14,099 bases of DNA from Legionella genomosp. 1 (GTDB lineage Bacteria; Pseudomonadota; Gammaproteobacteria; Legionellales; Legionellaceae). Shown piece after piece: positions 1 through 8,052 of the stretch. The stretch covers positions 1 through 14,099 of the forward strand of contig CAMDMN010000026.1 of assembly GCA_945901965.1 (NCBI GenBank). The letters are read 5' to 3'. The notes beneath the pieces are model-generated. The model searched no databases, was not told the origin of the DNA, and saw only the letters and a list, made by a program, of their open reading frames with translations. Positions within the stretch are counted from its first letter, which is position 1. Every line of letters begins with the position of its first letter. Position numbers and translations under genes: made by a program.

Positions 1-2
1 AA

Positions 3-3000
3 AAAGCCTGGGAAATTTTGGAATTATGTGACAAGAAATTGGGCGGAATGTCAGGAACTTATCAAGAACTTCAATATTTAAATTGGATTATATCCGCATT
101 GCCATATCAATTAGAAGATAAGGATCCGGATGCAATCATTGTAAATCCACAGTATGTTGCATGTAAATTAAAGGCAATATCTTTATTAACTAAATTTAGT
201 AATTTAGATAAAGAGATACCATTTCCTACCCCTCAATTAGATGAAAAGACTGTTAATGGTATCTTTGAACGGCAACAAATCAATGAAACTAGATTGTTTT
301 ATAGGTCAATTAACAATCATATTTATGAGAATGTTACGAGATTACAAGCTTTACGGCGCGAGCTTCCTGTCGATTTTGAATTAAACGATCTTGAGCTTAG
401 AAGTTTACTAGATTATTACTATCGAAATGTTCCAAAAGTAGAAGGACAGCCAGTTGCAATCGGTGCTTTAGGTTATGAATGGGTGCAGTTAAATTTAAAA
501 GTTTTAAAAAAGGAGTGGGATGATCTTGTTGCACAACCTAGTCTTAGTAAATATGAACAACGTCGTAAAGATGAAATTGAGAGTTTTTTACGAGAGCATG
601 AAGGAGTTGCAAAAACCACATCAAAACTTAAATTTTTACCGATTGATATTAGTTTACCTATAGATTCAAAATTAAATACGAGTTTATTAGGTTATGAAAC
701 TCAAATTAAAATTATTGAATTGGATGAGTTGATGCGAAGAATATCAACTTACGATTCTCAATTACAAGCGATCGTGGCTTTATCTCTGGATATGACTGAT
801 GAAAAATTAATAACAAATTTAGGAGATTACATTAAAATAGCCACAACAACTGGTTTTGGGTTTAAATCCCAGTTAAAAGAATTTTGTATCGCAACGCTTA
901 TAGCTTCTAGACACACTCCTTTAAATGAGCAGGTCAATAATTTAGCATTAATTTGTAATGTACTTTATCGTTTAATAGATAACTCTTTACCTCCAGAAAA
1001 ATATTTCGCTGATGGACGAGCTTATAGCGGTTTTTTTTATTTTCATGATCTCGTGGAGTACGCAAAAAAATTTACTCCAGAACCTATCGTTATCCCACAA
1101 CTTGATGATGATACTGAAGAAATTTTAATTAGTGCACAAAGTTTATGGCAATCTATCTCGGAGGAAAAGCCATCGATAATCCCCATTATAATCTCTGGTC
1201 GAGCTACGCCAAGAGTAACTGAATGGCTTAATGCTGATATTTTGGCTGTTAAAGCTGCATGGCAAAAAATAGAAGATAAATTTAATTTAGAAGGTGACTT
1301 AATTGCGCAAGATGAAAGTAAAGCCGGTGATTCAAAATTTGCCGCACTCAAAGAATTAAAAGAATTTGCGAATTCAAACCTTGATCTGGTGAAAATAGAT
1401 ATAATTACAAGAGATAATGCCGCAAAAATTGATGTATTACGTAGAGAACAAGAACAGCGTAAAGATGCATTAATAGCGCTTGCTAATGAAGGTCCTGCAG
1501 ATCCATTATTAAAGCAACAATGGCTTATTGATAAAGCTTCTGGCAAACGAAATGTTCTAGATTTAAATCATATTTTAACTTTATATTTTCATGCAGCTAT
1601 TGCACGCTACAAAAAAGAAACAGGTTTAGACGAAGGTAAAATTAATGAGTTGCATGATTTACTAATAACTTTTATAGCAAATGGTTTGCAACTTCAACAA
1701 AATGAAAGAGTAAGTGATAAATTAGCAGTTCTAAGTACGAAAACAGGTAGTGAGCGTTCAGAACCACTTTTTGCATTAGCCCAAACTTTATTTGCTGAAA
1801 ATTATGTTAATGTTGTTGATGATCCAGCACTTAGCTTATTTCAATACAATGAAAATATTCTATTACGCCCACAACAACATAATGCGCTGGCAAGATTATT
1901 AGAAAAGACAGAGGAAGGGACCTATGATGAAACTATTGAAAAAATTATCATGGGTGGAGGTAAATCTAAAGTAATTCTACCAACCCTTGCCCAAAAGAAA
2001 GCTACTGGTGAAAATTTAGTAATAATCGAAGTGCCACGGGCATTATTAAGAACAAATTATATTGATTTAAAAGCAAGTTCCTCCACTTTATTTGACCAAA
2101 ATGCCTTTATATTCGAATTTAATCGTGATAGTGACTGTTCTGTTGAACGATTAGAGCAATTATATAATCAATTAACCGCAACAATGGTTAATAAAGATTA
2201 CTTGGTAACAACTAAAGATGCCCTCCAATCATTGGAATTAAAATATCTTGAATTAGTCTTAGCTCCTCCAAGCATTGAAGGAAAAGAAGAGAAAGAAGCT
2301 AAGGAGCCTATTAGTAAATGGGAAAAGCAAGTAATTTTAATGGAGCGCTTAGTATTATTGTTTAAAAATCGTGGCGATCTAATAATAGATGAAGTTCACC
2401 AAGGTTTATTACTTAAATCTAAGTTAAATTATACTATTGGTGAAGCCAATCCTATTGCAAAGAATATTATAAAATACTCTTTAGGACTTTATCAATTTTT
2501 AGCTAAAGTGAAAATAGATGGCTCAAATTTGACTGAAGCCTTAGATTCTCGTAAGCCTTTAACTGATCATAAATTAATTGAAGATGCAATGAATGAGGTG
2601 GCAAGACTTTTAATTGAGGATAAATCTAGCTCATTGCATCAGGAAATTAGTCAATGGCTTGCATCTATTCCTGCAGATAGAGATGTAATTAATGAATATT
2701 TATTAAATGAGTCTGCTTCTATTCCTGCTTATTTAAACTCAGCAAACAAGGATGTAAAAGAAAAATTTGCCTTTTATAAAGAGCAAATTTCGCATATTTT
2801 GCCTTTTACTTTAAAGCGTAATCAAGGTGAGCATTATGGTCCATCAATAACCGCTAATAAGACACCAGCGGAACAAATGCTAGCTATACCATATATGGCA
2901 AATAATGTACCAAATGAACGTAGTCGTTTTGCTAATTATTTAGAGTCTATTAATTACACTATTCAATCAACTCAAATAGCTGGTATTTCATTAGAATTAT

Positions 3001-6000
3001 TAACCGTTGCAATAGATGACTGGATCAATGAAGCAAGGCGAGAGATTGCTGAAAGTTCGCTTAATAGTATTGATGAAACTACAGTTGCTGCGCGTTTTCG
3101 AGCTATTGTTCCTCATGATTTAATTTTAAAATTTAGTGAAATAGATCTTGATGATAAAGAGCAATTAAGATTATTACATAGTCGAATAAGTCACGATAAG
3201 GCATTAATATTTAATTTATTAGAAACGCATATTTTACCATTAATAAAATCAAATGATAATATTTTACATTCTGATGCTTATGCTCATGTTGATTTGGTTC
3301 ATTCTTGTCAAGGTATGTCTGGAACTCCGGCTAATCACCCCACTTTTCATCAACGCTTGCATTATTCTAAAAATTCAGCAAAGGGTACAGATAGTTTTAT
3401 TTTAAAAACAATTTTAGCAAAAGAAGCTCAAATTTATGGTGTTGATTTTAGAAACACAGCGGAATTTATTTCTAGTATATTTGCTAAATATAGTGCTGAA
3501 GGCAAAGTTCGAGCTATTATTGATATTAATGCGAGTTTTAAAGGTATATCTAATATAAAGGTTGCTTTAGAACTAGCTAAATATATTAAAGCAAATAAAG
3601 ATAAATTCTCTACACCTAGTCAATTAAAATATCTATTATTTTTTAATGAAAAAAATGAATTATCAGCTTTACGTATTCAGGATGATATTGAAAATCAAGA
3701 GCCTATTGTAATTGGATCATCTGATCCTAAAATAATCGATAGCCGTTTAAATTCAACCCCTGCCGAACGTTTTACTTATTATGATCAAGCTCATACGGTA
3801 GGCTCTGATATTAAGCAAGAACCAAATTCTAAAGGTCTTATATTAATTGATCAAGATACCGATTTTCAAAGCTTCTTACAAGGAAGCATGCGTATGCGTG
3901 CATTGTTGGAAGGAAATCAATCTATAGATTTAATTGTTCCAACCGCAATAGCGGACAAGCCATTAACTTCTCTTGCTCTGATTATGCAGGCAAATGAAGA
4001 TAGGCAATTAAAACAAGATAATTTTAATGCAGCAGTTGCAAAAATGACAAACATCATTCGTGATGATTTTATGCAACGAATGTTAGCTATCAAGGGTGAT
4101 GGATGCATAAAGAAAAAACATGATTTTTTAACTAAGGTGCGCCATTATTTTATTGAAATACAATCACCTGATTTTTATAGTCGAGTTGGTGGAATTGATA
4201 AAATAAAAAGTACTGAACAAGTGTTACATGAATTAAAAGAACGTTTAGAAAAGGATTGGAGATCGTTATTAGTTGAAGCGGAGGAACAAATAACACCTAG
4301 CGAAGATCTAAGCATAAAGGAAAAATTAGATAAAATTATAGAAGTTGCATTAGTCGAAGGAACTTGTGAAGTGTCACAAAAATCGTCCTCCTCTTCACTG
4401 GGAACGGAAGTTGAAGTTGAACAAGAAGTTATGTCTGAAGTAGAAGTAGAAGTATTAGCCATGAAAGAAGAGCAACAAGAACTTTATGATCCAGAACGAA
4501 TACCTAAAGAATATATAAGCATTAGAACAGGAGCACCTAATGCTTTGTATTTAAGTTATATGGATCTTAGTTCTATTTGTAGAACAACCGGCGCTAAATA
4601 TATTCCTAATTTTAGCCCTCAAATTTCTGCATCTGAAAATTTTTATAAAAGTTTTAAAGGGCAGACAAAATACTTAAGTATGTATTTAAAACCCGTGCAC
4701 GCCATAATGTTTAAAAGGGAGGGGGGTATTTTAACAAGCGTATTACTAAGTCAACAAGAATGTGAAGAGAAATATGATGTTGTATCTAAAAAAACTGATG
4801 GTAGTTGTTGGATTAGTACAACACAACATACGGTTCTTGCGGGAACTCCTTTTGAAGGTTATAGAGAATCAGTAGAATATCAGTCAATGATTGAACAAAT
4901 TCAATATTTTAATGGTGAATTTAATTTATTGCTGCAATCCAATTATCATTTAAATTGGCTAGAAGAAAACGCAAAAGAAAAATTAGATTTTTTTGCGCGT
5001 TATTTATGGCCTTGTCATGAAACATCAGTTTCAGATTTTTCAGCAGTTAGTGCAATATTTTCTATTTACAAAAAAGTAGCTTTATTTATTTCCAGTAATC
5101 CATGGAAAGATTATCGCAGATTTGATTGGATAACTCATTTCCCAGGCTGTGAAGAAAAAGATGCGGAAGAGTTTGATGAATTAGCTGGAATTTTTCATGA
5201 GATTACTAGTGAATGGGAAAGAGGCGTAAATTTATCTATTAAAGACATTAAAGCCAAACACAATTTATCAATAACTATCTTAGGTGTTGTAAATAAATAT
5301 ATTGAGCAATTAGATTCATTAAAATTACTTTTTAGAAAATTTGAAGAAGAGGGAGCTAGGGCTAAAGCGTCTGGTAATGAATTAGATTTAATTTCTAAAT
5401 TTACCGGTGGCGAGGCTACCAAAATAGTGCAATTATGCAAAGAGCTTGATCCTATATTAAAACAATCTAAAGAACATGAAGCATCCAAGGTAATTTATGA
5501 TGCTTTGACCACTATGATGGAAAAAATACCAATGTGTAAAGACCATCCGACTATTTTGATGGCTTTAGCTTCTAATCCACACATTAAAGAACCGCTTATA
5601 GGAAGAATTTTACAAGAATGTGCCAAAAATAAGATAACTCTATACGGATTTCTTAAGAATCAAACTAAGGAGATTACAAAAGAACATATTGCCAGTTTCA
5701 TAAGGCCTGGAATTAGTTATGACGACCAAACAATATTAGCATTGGCTAATCATCCGTCCTTCCCGCCAGAAAAATTTATTGATTTGCTTAACATCGCACC
5801 TAATTTAGATATTTTTAAAGTGGTAATTAACCGCGATGATATTACCTTAGCTATTATTAACTCATTAATGGGCACAGAAGAACTTGCTGAAGATAAAATT
5901 AGAGTTATTCTAATGCAGAAAAAAGGTTTAATGGATTTAGCACTTTTCGAGCGTTTAATTAATAATGCTAAACAAGATGCAATACTTAATTTAATATTTA

Positions 6001-7826
6001 ATCATCAGGCTAATGGTTTGCTAAATGATAAATTATTGGCCTTAATAATTAATAAAACAAAAGATTTTTCACTTATCCAAAAAATCGTAGGGCATCCGAA
6101 TGCAAAAGAAGCAGTCTTTGCTGCTTGTATTGCTAATAAAGAATCTAGTGATAGTTCTATATTGTTAGCTTTAGAAAAGACTATTAAAAAAGAAGAAATT
6201 ACGGATGCTATCTTAGCTACTAGGAAAGAGAATAAAGCTCTATTATTAGCTTTGGCAAATCATGCATCCTTACCCCAAGAAAAATATAATGCCTTGCTTA
6301 AAGCTGCGGCTACCATAGAAACATTTAAAGTGGTAATTGACCGCGATGATATTACCTTAGAGATAATTAACTCATTAATTGGCACAAAAGACCTTGCCGA
6401 AGATAAAATCAGAGTAATTCTAAAGCAGAAAAATGGCTTAATGGATTTAGAGCTTTTTACTACTTTAATTGAGCAAACAAATTCCGAAGAAAATTTAAAG
6501 CTAATTTTTAATCATGTTGAAAATTTATTGCTTCAAGATGAGCAATTAGCACTAATTCTTAGTAAAACAAAATCAGGTGATTTTATCAAACAAATTTTAG
6601 GCCATAAAAATGCAGAAGAAAAAGTCTATCTTGCATGTGCTCAAAATAAAAATGCATCTGATTCGTCAATAGATAAAGTTTTAGAAAATACAAATAAAGA
6701 AGAAACTATAGATTTTATTTTAGTTAATAGTAAAACAACCGAAGCTATTTACCAAGCTATGGCTAAAAATCAATTTACATCAAAGGATGATTTAATCCAT
6801 GTTATAAAAAATACTAAATCTGCAGCGACTATTTCTAAAGTTTTAGAACATAACCAGTTAAAACAAGTTAACGCTGAAGAGTTTTACATTGAAATTGTAA
6901 AAAATCGGGCAACATCCAAAGCTGATTTAGCTTATATAGCCGAAAGGGCGTGTGATTTTGAAACTTTTAAAGCAATATTAGATCATGAATCAATGCTAGT
7001 ATCTGATTCTAGTACAGATTTGGTTTTAGATAAATTAATTAATAATCAGAATATTATGTCATTTTTTTCAGAGGTTAAATCTAAATTTGCAATAAAATTA
7101 TTACCAATGATCGCTGAAAGGGCAATTAATCTAAAATTAGTTTTATCAATTTTAAAGTTTAATAGCGATGTGCTAGTTTTAGATAATTTAAAGATAGATA
7201 AACTTGAGGGGGCGTTAAGTTATTATTTAAATAATACGGAACTTCATAAAGATGAAATGGAAATAAAGAATAATCTTAGTATTAAACTTATACTTCCTTT
7301 ATTTAAAAGATTAGAGGATTCAAGGCCAAATGGTTGGTTGGATGACGATGTTTTAAGTAAATTTATAGTTTCTAATTTAAAAGATATTTATAGTATTAAT
7401 TCAGAAAAAGAATGTAAAGAATATAAAGAAAAAATAGAAAGCGCTATATCTATAATGCAATCTCCTGAAGTATTAGCAATTAATAAAATAATTGAGCGTC
7501 TTAAAAATGAAAAGACAAGTTCTATTGGAGGTTTTTTCTATAGCAGTGTAAAGGAAAAAGCAAGGCGCATTGAAAAAGCTATCTTAGCGGTTCCAATGGA
7601 GGAGCGTCGAAATATATTGACTGGAACATCTCCTGCCATAATTAAAGTGCAAGAGGCTTTGGCTGAACATCGTAATTACTTTAGTAAATTAATACATGGA
7701 AAAGCAAAACATTTATCCGATGGAAAAGTTGATACTAAAGGAGCTGCTTCTTCATATATGGATTATGAAAAAATAATTAAAAAAATTAAAATTGATGAGG
7801 AAAAGCCTAGTAAAGGAAGACGTTAA
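3..7826 (+). CDS. Giant DUF3638/DUF3645-like P-loop ATPase with C-terminal alpha-solenoid repeats (5' end outside window)
   Basis: The frame is open from base 3 to TAA 7824-7826 with no stop. A TTG at 18 is possible but has no ribosome site, so I treat the gene as 5'-partial; residues are numbered from base 18. Seen in order: a helical N-terminal part (1-600); a DUF3638-like core from about 615, with P-loop MGGGKSK (645-651) and DEVH (791-794) followed by 'LNYTIGE'; a DUF3645-like stretch with 'LAIPY' and 'NVP' (about 950-990); GMSGTP (1099-1104); 'AIIDINASFKGISN' (from about 1160); AHTVGSD (1258-1264); QGSMRMR (1288-1294); an acidic EVEVEQEV patch (1464-1479); and a helical repeat region (about 1845-2400). 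Eukaryotic DUF3638 proteins show the same series as I recall it (MGeGKSSVI, DESDE, GfSGT, AHTRGTD, QACMRMR). This suggests a helicase-like nucleotide-driven machine, but reaction and substrate are unknown. Automated 'ubiquitinyl hydrolase' labels for this family are not supported by any catalytic triad I can see. I see no signal peptide or membrane segment in the visible part. The gene is certain; the family assignment is fairly confident. Confidence 0.88.
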   Translation, partial: KAWEILELCDKKLGGMSGTYQELQYLNWIISALPYQLEDKDPDAIIVNPQYVACKLKAISLLTKFSNLDKEIPFPTPQLDEKTVNGIFERQQINETRLFYRSINNHIYENVTRLQALRRELPVDFELNDLELRSLLDYYYRNVPKVEGQPVAIGALGYEWVQLNLKVLKKEWDDLVAQPSLSKYEQRRKDEIESFLREHEGVAKTTSKLKFLPIDISLPIDSKLNTSLLGYETQIKIIELDELMRRISTYDSQLQAIVALSLDMTDEKLITNLGDYIKIATTTGFGFKSQLKEFCIATLIASRHTPLNEQVNNLALICNVLYRLIDNSLPPEKYFADGRAYSGFFYFHDLVEYAKKFTPEPIVIPQLDDDTEEILISAQSLWQSISEEKPSIIPIIISGRATPRVTEWLNADILAVKAAWQKIEDKFNLEGDLIAQDESKAGDSKFAALKELKEFANSNLDLVKIDIITRDNAAKIDVLRREQEQRKDALIALANEGPADPLLKQQWLIDKASGKRNVLDLNHILTLYFHAAIARYKKETGLDEGKINELHDLLITFIANGLQLQQNERVSDKLAVLSTKTGSERSEPLFALAQTLFAENYVNVVDDPALSLFQYNENILLRPQQHNALARLLEKTEEGTYDETIEKIIMGGGKSKVILPTLAQKKATGENLVIIEVPRALLRTNYIDLKASSSTLFDQNAFIFEFNRDSDCSVERLEQLYNQLTATMVNKDYLVTTKDALQSLELKYLELVLAPPSIEGKEEKEAKEPISKWEKQVILMERLVLLFKNRGDLIIDEVHQGLLLKSKLNYTIGEANPIAKNIIKYSLGLYQFLAKVKIDGSNLTEALDSRKPLTDHKLIEDAMNEVARLLIEDKSSSLHQEISQWLASIPADRDVINEYLLNESASIPAYLNSANKDVKEKFAFYKEQISHILPFTLKRNQGEHYGPSITANKTPAEQMLAIPYMANNVPNERSRFANYLESINYTIQSTQIAGISLELLTVAIDDWINEARREIAESSLNSIDETTVAARFRAIVPHDLILKFSEIDLDDKEQLRLLHSRISHDKALIFNLLETHILPLIKSNDNILHSDAYAHVDLVHSCQGMSGTPANHPTFHQRLHYSKNSAKGTDSFILKTILAKEAQIYGVDFRNTAEFISSIFAKYSAEGKVRAIIDINASFKGISNIKVALELAKYIKANKDKFSTPSQLKYLLFFNEKNELSALRIQDDIENQEPIVIGSSDPKIIDSRLNSTPAERFTYYDQAHTVGSDIKQEPNSKGLILIDQDTDFQSFLQGSMRMRALLEGNQSIDLIVPTAIADKPLTSLALIMQANEDRQLKQDNFNAAVAKMTNIIRDDFMQRMLAIKGDGCIKKKHDFLTKVRHYFIEIQSPDFYSRVGGIDKIKSTEQVLHELKERLEKDWRSLLVEAEEQITPSEDLSIKEKLDKIIEVALVEGTCEVSQKSSSSSLGTEVEVEQEVMSEVEVEVLAMKEEQQELYDPERIPKEYISIRTGAPNALYLSYMDLSSICRTTGAKYIPNFSPQISASENFYKSFKGQTKYLSMYLKPVHAIMFKREGGILTSVLLSQQECEEKYDVVSKKTDGSCWISTTQHTVLAGTPFEGYRESVEYQSMIEQIQYFNGEFNLLLQSNYHLNWLEENAKEKLDFFARYLWPCHETSVSDFSAVSAIFSIYKKVALFISSNPWKDYRRFDWITHFPGCEEKDAEEFDELAGIFHEITSEWERGVNLSIKDIKAKHNLSITILGVVNKYIEQLDSLKLLFRKFEEEGARAKASGNELDLISKFTGGEATKIVQLCKELDPILKQSKEHEASKVIYDALTTMMEKIPMCKDHPTILMALASNPHIKEPLIGRILQECAKNKITLYGFLKNQTKEITKEHIASFIRPGISYDDQTILALANHPSFPPEKFIDLLNIAPNLDIFKVVINRDDITLAIINSLMGTEELAEDKIRVILMQKKGLMDLALFERLINNAKQDAILNLIFNHQANGLLNDKLLALIINKTKDFSLIQKIVGHPNAKEAVFAACIANKESSDSSILLALEKTIKKEEITDAILATRKENKALLLALANHASLPQEKYNALLKAAATIETFKVVIDRDDITLEIINSLIGTKDLAEDKIRVILKQKNGLMDLELFTTLIEQTNSEENLKLIFNHVENLLLQDEQLALILSKTKSGDFIKQILGHKNAEEKVYLACAQNKNASDSSIDKVLENTNKEETIDFILVNSKTTEAIYQAMAKNQFTSKDDLIHVIKNTKSAATISKVLEHNQLKQVNAEEFYIEIVKNRATSKADLAYIAERACDFETFKAILDHESMLVSDSSTDLVLDKLINNQNIMSFFSEVKSKFAIKLLPMIAERAINLKLVLSILKFNSDVLVLDNLKIDKLEGALSYYLNNTELHKDEMEIKNNLSIKLILPLFKRLEDSRPNGWLDDDVLSKFIVSNLKDIYSINSEKECKEYKEKIESAISIMQSPEVLAINKIIERLKNEKTSSIGGFFYSSVKEKARRIEKAILAVPMEERRNILTGTSPAIIKVQEALAEHRNYFSKLIHGKAKHLSDGKVDTKGAASSYMDYEKIIKKIKIDEEKPSKGRR
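5736..6740 (+). repeat. 170-residue tandem duplication inside the giant gene
   Basis: Two copies lie head to tail: residues 1907-2076 (5736-6245) and 2077 to about 2241 (6246-6740), with a period of exactly 510 bp. Both begin LALANH and share blocks such as FKVVI-RDDITL, IINSL-GT and LAEDKIRVIL. The best-kept DNA block, 5814-5947 against 6324-6457, shows about 15 differences in 134 positions by eye, with no gaps. An earlier unit with 'ALASNPH' (near residue 1848) and weaker units after 2240 suggest the duplication sits inside a longer alpha-helical solenoid. The ALA-N-H/NP pattern recalls leucine-rich-repeat-variant or HEAT-like helical repeats, which is inference. Confidence 0.85.
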
Positions 7827-7833
7827 TACAATC
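7822..7833 (+). repeat. Left 12-bp direct repeat (putative target-site duplication)
   Basis: The sequence gttaatacaatc is identical to 7999-8010. It contains the TAA stop of the giant gene (7824-7826), so the insertion would have occurred at the very end of that gene, leaving a second, non-functional copy of the stop beyond the element. Confidence 0.7.
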
Positions 7834-7998
7834 ATGGCCGGAGCATCAAAGTTTAAAAATAGCACAATGTTATGTAGGGTGGCGCAAAGGAGTGCAACGA
7901 CGTGCCCACCAGTCGAGCTTATCTTGTCATTATGGTGGGCACGTTGCGCTTAGCACCACCCTACGCGTGCTATTTTTAAACTTTGATGCTCTTGCCCT
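7834..7998. mobile_element. MITE-like palindromic element with 12-bp target-site duplication
   Basis: The outer arms 7841-7865 and 7967-7991 are perfect 25-bp inverted repeats. Seven more bases at each end match at 4 of 7 positions, giving terminal inverted repeats of about 32 bp. Inside is a second, GC-richer palindrome. The element is bracketed by two copies of gttaatacaatc, at 7822-7833 and 7999-8010, as expected of a target-site duplication. It has no coding capacity, so any transposition would need an enzyme encoded elsewhere. It sits directly after the giant gene and before the tsaE promoter. The RNA would fold into a long hairpin on either strand and could act as a transcription barrier. 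Family membership cannot be assigned from one copy. Confidence 0.75.
7874..7964. repeat. Inner GC-rich palindrome (GTAGGGTGG...CGTGCCCACCA type)
   Basis: The left arm 7874-7911 pairs with the right arm 7933-7964 around a 21-base loop. The outer 9 bp (gtagggtgg with ccaccctac) and inner 11 bp (cgtgcccacca with tggtgggcacg) pair perfectly. The middle differs by a few inserted bases in the left arm, making it 38 against 32 bases. Sequences of this 'gtagggtgg...gtgcccacc' kind are, as I recall, a widespread dispersed intergenic repeat in many bacterial genomes. Its composition differs from the AT-rich outer arms, which suggests a composite or nested element. Confidence 0.75.
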
Positions 7999-8010
7999 GT
8001 TAATACAATC
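7999..8010 (+). repeat. Right 12-bp direct repeat (putative target-site duplication)
   Basis: An exact copy of 7822-7833 immediately beyond the palindromic element. If the element is removed with one repeat copy, the giant gene keeps its stop codon and runs directly into the tsaE promoter region. Confidence 0.7.
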
Positions 8011-8016
8011 CATAAG

Positions 8017-8046
8017 TTCTTAATAATAATCTCTCTGTGTTATAAT
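8017..8046 (+). promoter_or_regulatory. Extended -10 promoter for the tsaE-amiB-mutL-miaA operon
   Basis: A perfect sigma70 -10 hexamer TATAAT lies at 8041-8046, preceded by TG at 8038-8039, giving the extended -10 TGtTATAAT. The best -35 candidate is weak: TTCTTA at 8017-8022 with an 18-base spacer. A strong extended -10 commonly compensates for a poor -35. Only six bases separate TATAAT from the tsaE ATG, so the expected transcript start is at or next to the start codon. It is the only promoter I can support for the four overlapping genes. Confidence 0.7.
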
Positions 8047-8052
8047 CTTTTC

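Noticed and set aside
1043..1546. Antisense open frame inside the giant gene, with similar ones at 3917-4108, 4175-4462 and 5195-5488
   Set aside because: They lie wholly inside a well-supported coding frame, have serine/cysteine/isoleucine-rich translations typical of antisense shadows, and show no domains or ribosome sites.
4780..4860. A Cys/His pair (SCW near residue 1597 and a His a few residues later) as a possible deubiquitinase site in the giant protein
   Set aside because: The residues do not fit the spacing or surrounding motifs of any cysteine protease family I know, so I do not claim ubiquitin hydrolase activity.
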